In this document: in pieces, positions 9,806-23,480 of the stretch
Layout: every line of letters begins with the position of its first letter
Position numbering within the stretch: position 1 is the stretch's first letter
NCBI GenBank assembly: GCA_963691705.1
Contig: OY829539.1
Coordinates: 45,455,656 to 45,519,655 of the forward strand
DNA length: 64,000 nt
Direction of reading: 5' to 3'
From: Viola odorata
Taxonomy: Eukaryota; Streptophyta; Magnoliopsida; Malpighiales; Violaceae
Made by a program: the position numbers and the translations under genes
Notes under the pieces: generated by a model
The model's database searches: none
Seen by the model: only the letters and a program-made list of their open reading frames with translations
What the model was told of the DNA's origin: nothing

Positions 9806-12580
9806 CTAGGTCTGGACAGGTGGGACATCCATCATAGCCTCCTCAACAACCGAGGGCTGGAAACCTTCATAGAAGGGCTTCAGTCTCTGCCCACTGACTT
9901 TGAAGATGATTCCCGTGACCGGGTTCTGGATTTCAACTGCCCCATGGGTGTAGATTGTCGTGACCACGAAAGGTCCTGACCATTTGGATTTCAGCTTCCC
10001 AGCAAAGAGTCGCAGGCGTGAGTTGTACAACAAGACTTGCTGTCCGACTAAGAATGTTTTGGGATGAAGATGCCGGTCGTGATAAGCTTTTGTCTTGCCC
10101 TTATAGAGCAGGGCATTCTCGTAAGCATCATCCCTCAATTCCTCCAGCTCTTGAATTTGCAAGCGCCTATGTTGGTCAGCGAGGCCTAGATCTGTGTTCA
10201 CTTTTCTGATAGCCCAAAAAGCCTTGTGCTCTATCTCCACTGGGAGATGGCACGGCTTCCCATAAATAAGTCTGTAAGGGGTCATTCCTATCGGGGTCTT
10301 GAAAGCTGTGCGATAGGCCCAGAGAGCATCACCCAATTTCAAACTCCAATCCTTTCTGGACTGGTTAACGGTCTTTTCAAGAATGGATTTGATCTCACGG
10401 TTCGAGACCTCGGCTTGACCGTTAGTCTGAGGGTGATAAGCAGTGGATGTTCTATGGTGGACTCCATACTTTGTCAAAAGAGAGGACACAACACGGTTGC
10501 AAAAGTGGGTACCCCTATCGCTGATCAGCGCTCTAGGTGTACCGAACCGGTTGAAGATATTGGTGCGGAGGAAATTCACGACCACCTTGGAATCGTCCAT
10601 TCGAGTAGCCTTGGCCTCGACCCATTTAGAGACATAATCGACGGCCAGAAGGATGTAGATGTTGCCAAAGGAATTGGGAAAAGGGCCCATAAAGTCTATA
10701 CCCCAGATATCAAAGATCTCGTAAGCGATAATATTTGTCAAGGGCATCTGATTCCTGGCCCCGATATTTCCAGTGGCCTGACATCGGGGGCACGAAGCGC
10801 AAAATATGTAACTATCCTTGAAAATGGTGGGTCAGTACAGACCAGCTTCCAGAAACTTCGGGGCAGTTTTCTTGGCCGCGAAATGGCCTCCTTCTGAATG
10901 GCAGAATTTAAGGATCGAGGGCACCTCGTCCATGGTCACACATCTACGAATGATCTGATTCGAACAGTGTTTCCATAGGTAGGGACTATCCCATATGTAG
11001 TATTTTGCTTGTCTTCTGATTCTATTGCATTCGGAGGGAGTGGCATCAACTGGGTAAGTGCCTGTAGCACAAAAGTTTCCAATATCGGAAAACCATGGGG
11101 AATAAACAGCTTGGGCTAGACATAATCGTTCGTCTGGAAAAATATCCCGGATTGGCTCAAGCGAATTATCTTCTTGGGCTGGAAGTCTACTCAAGTGATC
11201 TGCCACAAGGTTTTCTTTTCTGACCTTATCTTTGATAGCTATATTGAATTCTTGTAGGAGCAAGATCCAACGAATAAGCCGAGGTTTGGCATCGGCTTTG
11301 GTCAACAAACACCGAAGGGCAGAATGGTCAGAGTAGACAAGGACATGGGTTCCTAGCAGATATTGTCTGAACTTGTCTAGGGCATAGACTACGGCCAGAA
11401 GTTCTTTCTCTGTGGTAGTGTAGTTCTGCTGGGACGGGTCTAGCACCTTGGAAGCATAATAGATGACATGGGTCTCCCTATCCTTCTTCTGACCCAAGAC
11501 GGCGCCTAGGGCTTGATTACTGGCATCACACATGACCTCGAAAGGTAGTGTCCAGTCGGGGGCTCGAATAATCGGGGCCGAGATAAGTTTGTTCTTGAGA
11601 AGTTCAAAAGCGGTTTTGCAGGCCTCGCTAAAATCAAAGGACACGTCCTTCTGGAGCAAGTGACACATGGGTTGGGCAATCTTGGAAAAATCCTTAATGA
11701 ACCTTCGGTAGAAACCGGCATGGCCTAGAAAAGATCTCACATCGCGGACACAAGATGGGTAGGGCAGGGATTCTATTACTTCTATCTTGGCTTTGTCAAC
11801 CTCAATTCCCTTGGCCGAGATAACATGACCAAGCACCAGGGCTCGATCCACCATGAAGTGACATTTTTCAAAATTCAGGACAAGATTCGTCTCAATGCAG
11901 CGCTCTAGGCACCTTTTCAGATTGTTCATGCATTCTTCAAAAGAATTTCCATAGACGGTGAAGTCGTCCATGAAGACTTCGATTCCATCCTCAACTAGTT
12001 CAGAGAAAATGCTGACCATACAACGTTGGAAAGTGGCAGGGGCGTTACACAGACCGAAGGGCATGCGTCTATACGCGAAGGTCCCGAAAGGGCAGGTAAA
12101 GGTGGTCTTTTCCTGGTCTTAAGGAGCAACTGGGATCTGATGGAATCCGGAGTAACCGTCTAGACAGCAATAATGGGTTTTACCGGCGAGGCGTTCTAGC
12201 ATCTGATCGATGAAGGGCAGGGGAAAATGATCTTTCCTGGTAGCAGAATTTAGCCGGCAGTAGTCAATACACACTCTCCACCCATTCTAGATCCGGGTAG
12301 GAATGGATTCGCCATCTTGACCGATGGTGATGGTTATGCCTGTTTTCTTGGGCACGACCTGGATAGGGCTGACCCAAGGGCTATCTGAGATGGGGTAGAT
12401 AACTTCCGCATCTAACAACTTGAGAATCTCTTTCTTCACCACTTCCATCATGGGCGGATTAAGTCGTCTCTGGGGCTGGCGAATGGTCTTGCTCGCGTCT
12501 TCTAAGTGGATGTGATGAGTGCATAATGCTGGAGACAAGCCCTTAATGTCCGCAATGGTCCATCCTATGGCTTGTCTGAA
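9806..12580 (-). pseudogene. Element B pol (RT-RNase H-integrase) with three nonsense codons
   Basis: One minus-strand frame runs from about 12580 to 9806, broken only by stops at about 12290 (expected Gln codon), about 12120 (expected acidic codon) and about 10832 (expected Trp codon). RT blocks include [16 protein letters not shown], a [10 protein letters not shown] catalytic box (FMDD rather than YxDD) and [13 protein letters not shown]. RNase H follows (CDASNQALGAVLGQ, TTTEKELLAVVYALD), then the integrase zinc-binding region, the core ([28 protein letters not shown], so all three acidic residues are visible) and a C-terminal tail (NGQ-like [12 protein letters not shown]). The N-terminal RT, protease and gag are deleted at the junction with element G. 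Confidence 0.85.
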
Positions 12581-13496
12581 GTTCCTTAGCAAGTCTGCAT
12601 TACCGACCACAGATCCCCTCGCTTGGGGGGTAGAATAGCTGGGTCCCGCTATGTGGGAAAAGGGGAAGCAAATTTGGAATGCGGGTATTTTCATTCTTTA
12701 CGTAGGGGAAGGATCTGATCCTCCTGCAGTGACCTCTTGCATTACAGTAGAAGCATCAGAAGTAGCGAAAGCAAAGAGTCGTCGACGACTGTCGAATGGG
12801 ATGCTGGAGGGTTGGGACGACGTGAGATCTGAATCTGAGGCCATATTCCTTCTAGCTTCGGGAAGAATGGAGCTTGGTTATTAAGGATGCTCACTTAATA
12901 GAACCAAAACTCTCAATGAAAGCACCAATTTGATAGGAATTTGTCTTCTGCCGAAGGGTAGGAGGGGAATGGGCCTTTTCTAGTTCAGTGTCCGCGGTGG
13001 TCCGTCGAACCTGCAACGCGCCGGAGGGGGTCTCCAGCGGAAACACTCCGAAGCTTAAGTCAGTATTTGTGGTAAATTTGGCAGAGCTTGGGCCAGTAAA
13101 TTCTGCTTACCTTTCTCCTTGGTGAGGGAGGTATTTATAGGCGAAGTGGAGCACTTCTGCGCGATCGGGACTGTGAAGTGTTGACGTTCCTGTTAGGGGG
13201 CAAGGTCTTCCCGTTAGGTGGGATGGGTAGTATCGTGGCGTTAGACATATATATGGGGGTAGACGTTACCTAGGTAAGGCAACGCCTATGCCTCTCAAGA
13301 GGTGTCGGGTTTGTCCCGGGGTGGGAGGCCATGACGGAGTGTTTCGCGAGACCTCCTCGCTGATGTTGACCATCGCAGCGTCAGCCTTACAAAGGAGCAG
13401 ATGGCTTTGAGGCTATCTCAACGGTGGGAGTGGTAGCTTTACCCCCCGGTGGGGTATAGGACACAAATGCCCTTGTTGTTAGTTATATTGTTATCA
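12581..13496 (-). mobile_element. Element G: Tat-like LTR and gag start, truncated
   Basis: The minus strand carries an LTR (13496-12931), a primer site and the beginning of a gag leader. It matches the 5' end of element C at 33350-34150 in order and wording: the LTR starts TGATAACAATA in both and ends ATCA, then three bases, then TGGTGCTTTCATTGAGAG. The gag start keeps SHIAGPSYSTPQARG, comparable with SQMAGSSFSTPPPRG of element C. It ends abruptly at about 12580 against the RT of element B. Confidence 0.75.
12931..13496 (-). repeat. LTR of element G (566 bp)
   Basis: Ends are TGATAA (13496) and CCTATCA (12931), a TG...CA pair with a short inverted repeat. A TATAAATA box lies at 13139-13132 on the minus strand, at the same place as in the related LTR of element C (33617-33624). 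Adjacent at 12911-12929 is the primer-site complement TGGTGCTTTCATTGAGAG. The tRNA it would match was not determined. Confidence 0.7.
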
Positions 13497-14370
13497 TCGG
13501 GCATTAGGCAATAGGTTGTATTATTATTTTTTACGGCTTTGACAACCTGTCAGCTACCTGTAGCCACTCACAAGAGAAATATCTCCCAAGTCCTGAACCA
13601 AAAAAAAATAATAAAAAACAAAACAAGAAAAGAGAAAAGCCCTTAACGGAAAAATAACTAATTGCCAACAAGTCCTTACCCCAAAATACACCAAACCGTG
13701 AGGAGCAAGGAGCAAAAGTGAGGAATTTAAAATATTTCAAGTGAGAGCTGCCACCTTTGTTTAAACTACAAGTTAAGTCTTTTATTCTAAAGTCTCTTAA
13801 GTCTTATAATTAAAAGAGTCAAGCTTCCTAAACACCTATCTCTTTAATCTTTCTTTTATAATTTAGTTTTAATTCTTTTCTTTCTTGAGTCCTTTATCTT
13901 GCGTCTTTTCTTGTTGAGTCTTGCGATTGATACTTGGAATGAAAGGCTTAAACTATAAATTTTTCTTTATTTACTTTATAAAATTTTACTTTATTTACTT
14001 TATAAAAAATTCGGATCAAACCCGAAATAATTAATTTATTTCTCATGTTCTTTTTAAGTTTTTATTTATTGATAATATAGTATTTTTTCTATTTTTATTT
14101 CGTATCATTTCTTTTATTCTATTTTATTTCACATTTCGGTATTTTCTGTTCGAGTTTTTATCAGTTTTGAGCAAAATTTCTCGTCCAGATTAGCTCGAAC
14201 CGAATAAATAAATAGAAAACTCTAATTTATCATTATGCCATTATAATTAATTTGGTACAACTTTACTGTTCACCTTCTTCCTCCTCGCCTCTGTTCACCT
14301 TCTTCCTTCTCTCCTCCACACAAACCCAACCAAATCAGAACCCTCCAGAAATTCCAACACCAAAATCAAA

Positions 14371-14410
14371 CCAATTCCAATTCCAATTCCAATTCCAATT
14401 CCAATTCCAA
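14371..14410. repeat. CCAATT microsatellite
   Basis: Nearly seven perfect copies of the hexamer CCAATT. Confidence 0.9.
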
Positions 14411-14475
14411 CACCAAAACCAAATCAGCACTCTCCAGAAATTGAAACCCGTGGAGAGAGAAAATGAAAATTGAAG

Positions 14476-14610
14476 ATGAAAATTGAAAAAGGAAAAGCTT
14501 CCATTCCCATGCAAATTTCGGATTCAAACACAAGAGAGGGAAAATGAAAATTGAAAAAGGAAAAGCTTTTGTTCCCCCGCAAATTTCAGATTCAAACACA
14601 AAAAGAGGGA
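14476..14610. repeat. 68-bp tandem duplication
   Basis: Two copies begin ATGAAAATTGAAAAAGG at 14476 and 14544 and differ at a few positions. The period is 68 bases, not a multiple of three, so the two copies read in different frames and a shared protein is unlikely. Confidence 0.8.
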
Positions 14611-15507
14611 ACGAAGCCAAGCCAAGCCGTCGTCGTCACCCGCGCAGGCAGGGGCACCCTCGTCTTCTCCAGTCTGGGGATCCGAGAACGACATTTGTTG
14701 GGGGACTGCTTTTGGGGTGTAGAACGACGATTGTAACGCCCCAGAGGGAGTATTATTTACTGAGCCTGGATATATATTTGATCTTTATAATTTTATGATC
14801 TACTACTATTTTTATCAAATATTATCATCGACATCTTCTGTTGATGTCATGAGCATCATGGCAGAAGCTTCACTTCTGCCTTTTTGCAATGTGCATCTTT
14901 TCTTCCCCAGTAGGTCAATCTTCTTTTGACCAAGCTGGGTATCGTCGGGACTCAAAAGAGAAATGACTCTCGTGCGTGTTTTTCTTCTTCTCCAAATCAA
15001 ATCTATAACCAATTCTGATGCACTCCTTACCAATCATGTTTGACATAAGCACGTCAGTTAGAAGACTAGAAATCGAAACTTAACTACTCCCAAGTCACAT
15101 CACCATCTCCACATTGTTCTAATTGAACTTGCAGCAACAAAACTCCAGCCATATCAACCACTCCAGCTGAACGCCCCCATTCGATACTGGGCAGCGGTCA
15201 TGGATTGTATCCGAAATCGAAGTCTACAACAGGCACATGAAATCATTCAAACTGACTTTCACCACACATAATAAGAACGATAACAAAACAATCCATAAGT
15301 AACTACAATCACAACGAAATGAAGCAACTGACGAATTTACAAAGAATACTCATGGCATTAGTGGATTTTACATTTGTAACTGCCCTGAATTTACAGTTCA
15401 CACACATTTGAGGAAAAGAAAAAGTCACCACAGTGAGGCCCAAATAACAGAATGACTTGTAAGATTCAAGAGATGTGAATTGGATGCAGCAATATGGGGT
15501 ATTGGTT

Positions 15508-18370
<2,863 letters not shown>

Positions 18371-18600
18371 GATTGATTATCAAGAATCCAATCCAATCCG
18401 TGTTTCTCCCTCCTTGATCAGTGAGATCTCTTTCAATGGATTGAAACAAAGAGGAGAGGAGAGGAGAGGGGGGGAGAATAGAAGGGATTGCCGCGAATTG
18501 TAAAGAAGATGCTGGAAATTTTTACAGGGATAGAAACAGAAAGATGAATAGAGTTGAATTCCAACCCAACCCAACCGGTACAGCAAGGCGTGGCAAAGCA
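18371..18600 (-). promoter_or_regulatory. Leader and proximal promoter of RABB1C
   Basis: Sequence just upstream of the Rab start codon. It holds a CT-rich tract on the coding strand (18477-18451), common in plant 5' leaders. A TATATTTA word at about 18680 is a weak TATA candidate. The transcription start cannot be fixed from sequence. Confidence 0.4.
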
Positions 18601-18772
18601 AAGCAAATCAAGTAGTTTCGTTTGTTTTTATTGTAATTATTATTATTTTTAATTATTTTCATAATAATTTGATGCCATAAATATAACAAAAATAGTACTG
18701 ACTTCTGCGTTAGATCAGTAACCAGTTGTGTCTTCGCTGTCCTGCTGCCTTTTCCTCTCTCTCACTCCTCGG

Positions 18773-19220
18773 CGGTGTTTTAAAAACTGATTGTCGGATC
18801 GGAATAATCGGGTTAATTCATTTATCTAACCGGATCTAAAAATGAACCGGAAAAAATTAATCGACCCGATCAGTTTTTACAAAACCGGCGACCCGGTCGA
18901 TCCGTTATCAACCCGATTGAGTTAATGTCAAACCAAAACGGCGTCGTTTTGCCAAACCAAAACAGCATCGTTTTGTGTGTGTGTGTTTTTTTTTAAATAT
19001 GGAAAGTTTGATGGGCTGACCCATTACAGGCATGAGCCGGCCCATTATATATATTGAACCAGTTGGTTAAATCTGGTTCAATCCGGTTCAATTATTTAAA
19101 ATTGAACGGTTCGATATGTGAACAATTCAAAACGATCTAATTGTTTAATTCGATCGAACCCGGTTGAACCATAAATTTTTTGTTTCTAATTCGTTGTCCG
19201 GTTCGGTTTTTAAAACTATG
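18773..19220. mobile_element. MITE, hAT-like (448 bp)
   Basis: The ends are inverted repeats: CGGTGTTTTAAAAAC at the left and, read inward from the right, CATAGTTTTAAAAAC, each followed by CCGG-rich sequence. They are flanked by CTCCTCGG (18765-18772) and CTCCTCCG (19221-19228), an 8-bp direct repeat with one mismatch, the length used by hAT elements. The inside is rich in CCGGTTCAA/AACCGG words and contains AAAACGGCGTCGTTTT (18935-18950). There is no coding capacity. It lies 400 bp upstream of the Rab start codon. Confidence 0.75.
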
Positions 19221-19228
19221 CTCCTCCG

Positions 19229-19538
19229 GTCTTCCTTCACTTTTTCTTTCTTCTCCATCCTTCCTTACGTACAAAGCCCAAGGCCAAGCCCAAAACCAAC
19301 TTCAGACTATAGCAAATGAGAAAATTAGGAAAAAGAGTAAATTCAACCCTGTATATCTATATACTCGAATTCGAACCCACGATGCAGATGCACACAATTT
19401 TCAATTCACATTTCACACAAATCAAAAAGCCTAGAACACATGTATTTATAAGCTTTTTTTTATAGGAAAATCTTTTTGTTTCCATGTCAAAAGGGGAAAA
19501 AATTCTTTCTTTTATAGACGGAGATGAGACTTGCACTC
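19229..19538. other. Intergenic DNA between MITE and element F
   Basis: AT-rich; nothing recognised. It ends in the CACTC target site of element F (19534-19538). Confidence 0.6.
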
Positions 19539-22274
19539 TGTTGCTACCCGATTTTTGACCACTTTTTTTCACATTTTACATAATTTTACGCTTATCACGT
19601 CTAATAGCTCGTCTAGATCAAATTTCTGTCGATTCTTGGTCCTAGGCTAGTTTGTTTAATATTTCGTGTCATCTCATGCCTTTTTATTTTTTTCGTACTT
19701 TTAACTGTCTTTTTGCGAACTTCTATCGGTCCCGAGTAAGTTTCCCGGGACCGAGGGTCGAACGCGCTATTTCTTTGTTTGATAATTACGTACTATTTTT
19801 CTCGTTCACGCCACCGCGTTCAGTTTCGTTCAATTTATGTCGTAAGGACATTTATTTTACGCGCGAACGTTTTGACACTTCCGAACGAGAAAATAAATAC
19901 GTTAAATCAACTTTCGCATTTCTTCACTGTATATTAGTTTTCTTGCCTTATTTTTCTACACATAGTTGTACCATCGACTCGGATTTATTTTCGCTTTCGT
20001 ACGATTTCGCTCGTACACAAAATATCCCGTTCGTGTCCAAAAATGGGATAAACTCTACATAAATGCATGTAAATCCTCCACCTCTTCGTTCTTACCCTCC
20101 AGCACAGCTCCAGCTTGCCTTGCTCACCACCTAGCCACACAATCAAACTTGCTCATCACTTGGCCACAAGCTTCCCTACCCTAGCTCATCATCACCCTCC
20201 CAAAATATCTCCCGTCCATTTTCACCCACACAACCAACCGACTCCAACTCTTCCTTTCCCCTATAAATAGCAACCTTCAAGCACCAAATTAAGGGCACCA
20301 AAAATCACCTCTTAATCTCCATTGCTTGCTCATCCTTCTTGGCTAAAATTGCTCTCCCGGAGAGGTAAGCTCTCTCTCTCTAAACTCTCTTTAAATTTCG
20401 TTTTTGCATGTAGTGTGGAAATAAATTGCTATAACTTGCCTAAAATGCTTAGTTTACATGTTAAGTTCACTTCCCTTGCCTCAATTTGATTGAACATTGC
20501 TTTAGCTAATTAATTGCTCAAAAACCATTTAATTAGCATGTTTCTTTTCCTTTAAGATCGGCCACTGTTTTGCCTCATTTTACTTGCTGTTTTTGCTTGA
20601 TTGAGTCATTGGCATATTGATTGATTTATCTGAGTTGGATTTGGGTTGAAAGAAACAAGTTGGGGTTCCTTTATAGCCGGCCATGGTGGCTGGCGTTGTA
20701 AGGAAGAAAGGGAAGAAGAAGGTTGCTGCTGGCGGGAAAAGGAGAAAGGCAAAGGTGATGGGCTTGATTTTATCACAAGCCCATCTTGATTAAATGAGTG
20801 CTGGGCTTGATTTCATCACAAGCCCAGCCACTGTTTTGGACCAATATTGAGCCCGACCCATTTAATTTTCGTACAAGAGTTTCGTATACGTGTTATTAAT
20901 TTTTCGTACAACTTTCGTGTTTAATTTCTCGTAATTTTTGCATGCGTATAAATTGTTTATTTATTTAAGTATTAATATCGCATGAATTGTTCACATGTTC
21001 GTATGCTTTATGCCATGTCAATTTTCGTATGAAATATTCGTATGCTTGTGTGTTTAATTAAATTGCTTACACGTTGTAAATAATTTATTTATACCATGTT
21101 TTACTTAATTAAATGCTTGCATGATTTAATTAATTTGTTTATGCCATGTTTATTTAATTAAATACATGTTGTAATTAATTTGTTTATGCCATGTTTATTT
21201 AATTAAATACATGTTGTAATTAATTTGTTTATGCCATGTTTTATTTAATTAAATGCTTGCATGCTTTAATCAATTTGTTTATGCCATGCTTATTTAATTA
21301 ATTGTCTATTCGTCATAAATTAAATAAATGTTTGCATGCGCTTTTCTTATTTATTATTTCCGAAAGACGTTGCTAACATTCTCACTTTGCAAGGAAGATC
21401 AAGAGCACGCAACGCAAGTAAGCTCTCTAAGTCTCTTTTTATTTATTCAATGTCTTTTCGTAAATATTATTCACATGAATGTTACTTAAAAATGCTAAAA
21501 AGCTTATAATCGTATGCATGATAAAATAAACTCACATGCTTATATGTTTAGATCACTCGTTTTGTACCATGAAATTAATTGCTATATTGATATGTGAGCA
21601 TGGTGGCTTCAAATCCCACGCAATTATTGACATTCATGAAAACGTACGATGTTAGTATTATCCATGTTAGGATCACTTAATAATTAATTAATTAACCATG
21701 CATGACCCAATGATATAAAGGGGGGAAACGTCCGCTCTAGCATAACGAACAAACTGTAACCCCGTCCTTCGTGACCCTATCAGAAATAACATGTCCCTAC
21801 GAAAATGCTAAGATGTAACGTCACCTTTGAGGGCCAAATTGCGTCAAAAATGTTTAGATAATCGGAAAGTGACCCAATTCGATAAGCGGACTTTGTTGGC
21901 ACGATCCAATCATTGGCCGATGTAAATGATTGGAAAGTGACTTGAGTTCGTGGGAAGAGGAGGTTGACATGCTTCGGTCATTTAAACAAATCTTTGTATA
22001 TCAAAACTGTATTCAAACACCTTTTTACCGGTAACCTTTTTAAGGGTGTGACTTGAGTGCCTAACACCTTCCCAAGTCCACAATACGACCTCGAACCGTT
22101 GTTCAATGGTTTAGACCAAGCCTTAGTTTTTTATTTTATGCCATGACGCTTAGGTTCCCTAAACCTTAGAAAATAGGGTGGCGACTTCATTGTATTATGC
22201 GAAGCATCCATTTATGCTTAGCATCCGCCGCGAACCTTTAAACTCATTTTTCAAACGAAAAAGGGGGTGCGACA
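19539..22274 (+). repeat. 5' LTR of element F (2736 bp)
   Basis: TG...CA ended. A TATA box (TATAAATA) starts at 20263 with transcription expected about 30 bases downstream. Inside are two hairpins GGGCTTG...CAAGCCC (20760-20782 and 20803-20825), several TTCGTA words, and a run of similar copies around TTTATGCCATGTTTATTTAA (21090-21310). Confidence 0.95.
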
Positions 22275-22296
22275 GTTTGGCGACTTCACTGGGGAC
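22275..22296 (+). promoter_or_regulatory. Primer-binding site of element F
   Basis: GTTTGGCGACTTCACTGGGG directly follows the CA end of the 5' LTR, where the tRNA primer binds. The tRNA species was not determined. Confidence 0.7.
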
Positions 22297-23480
22297 TAGT
22301 AGGGTCGAAGCCGGTTTTTTTTAAGGTGTTTGTTTTTTTTATTTTTTACTTGCTTTAATAAACTATTTTCGTGACTATTTGTTATTGCTTTGATCAACTG
22401 TCATATGCATTGCATGCATAGGCCCTACACCCAGGGGTCGCCTTACCAAATAAGTTTAGGACGGGGAGTAAGGACACCTCGGGACACGAGTCCTGGGTAA
22501 TGTTCTCGAAACCCAACCCGCTCAAACCCTTAAAGCTAGCCGGACGGTTGGCCTCCATTCTAGTATGCGGATTCAGCCGACATGATTCAATCATTTGCCT
22601 ATGTAAATGGTTGGAAAGTGGCCTGAATTCGTAGGAAGGAATAGGTGGTCGCCTTACGAGACTTTTTGGACCATTCTATGGTATCGTCGGGAACCTTCAG
22701 GCCGTTAGAACTTTAGTCAACGTCAAAAGCCCCCATCACGTGCATCATACTTGTTTTGTCGTGGCTTGGTTTACCACGTTTTCTACGTTTTTTTCTCCCT
22801 TCCGCGCTATTTTTAGTAATGCATGTAAAGAGACTAGTAACACATTTTTTGCGAATCACTAATACTGAAACTCTGTTTTACTTTCCCCAAGACCCATCCC
22901 GCTTGTTCAAATGACAGTGCCTGCGCTACTTTCACTTGATACTTTTTGGGGGAAGAAGTTTCGGGAATCAATTTGCACGAGGGGATATGTTGAAATCCGA
23001 TTTTCATTTCCGATATTGCGGCCAAGATTGGGATAGAGGAAGTGGTGATGCAAAAAGGTGAGATGGCGTCATTAGAATATGTTTGATGAGCAAATAGATC
23101 CCGACTTCCAAGATTGACGCCTTCAGAATCGAGCATCTGTTGCTTAGATTTTTCTCTTTTACCCCATGTAACAATGTTCCTAGACTTTATCTACTAGCCT
23201 TTAGATAAATCTAGATAGTTAATGGTTGTGACCCCTTTTGGACGAAAAAATATCAATGACAAAATTCGTAGTTATTTGGATAATTACGAAATGCATTTTT
23301 CTCTCTCTCGCATATCCAAAAGACATCGAACGGCCATCGCCTACAATCAAATCAACCTTCCCCACCAAAATGAACCATATATAAAGCCCACCAAAAAAAA
23401 AAACACACGAAGGACTGACCTTGAAAAAAAAAATACACGCTCACAAAAAATTCAGAACGCAAGAAGTAGTTGTTTTGGGT
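22297..23480. other. Element F leader
   Basis: No coding region recognised. Short frames here lack family similarity. At 22568-22640 the wording of the LTR end (GATTCAATCATT...AAATGGTTGGAAAGTG) is repeated in diverged form, which suggests internal duplication of LTR sequence. Confidence 0.5.

Larger units (their letters stand above)
3968..12580 (-). mobile_element. Element B: Athila-type retrotransposon with env-position ORF, 5' truncated
   Basis: Minus-strand element. From 3' to 5' it has a 3' LTR (3968-5588), a polypurine tract and hairpin (5589-5627), a non-coding block, a second hairpin plus purine tract (7151-7186), the ATHILA ORF-1-like ORF (7436 to about 9250), and integrase, RNase H and RT (9806-12580). 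Gag, protease and 5' LTR are missing: at about 12580 the pol sequence is replaced by the gag leader and LTR of a Tat-like element (G). With only one LTR, its age cannot be estimated from LTR divergence. Confidence 0.85.
13497..15290. other. Intergenic DNA downstream of the Rab gene
   Basis: 13497-14235 is AT-rich with no gene seen. 14236-14800 is C/A-rich and holds a CCAATT microsatellite (14371-14410), a 68-bp tandem duplication (14476-14610), and a TGTAACGCCCC word at about 14733, similar to the first bases of some plant gypsy LTRs, though no LTR could be delimited. 14800-15290 is unremarkable. Confidence 0.5.

Noticed and set aside
14733..14760. TGTAACGCCCC as the start of a Tekay/Del-type LTR
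   Set aside because: No matching LTR end, primer site, target duplication or coding remnant was found nearby.
14252..14798. Small plus-strand frames that could be a short gene
   Set aside because: They are driven by the CCAATT microsatellite and the 68-bp duplication; the duplication is not a multiple of three and no domain is visible.
19652..20184. Open frames of up to 136 codons in LTR F
   Set aside because: They lie in LTR promoter sequence, lack similarity, and the copy in the 3' LTR is shortened by a single substitution.
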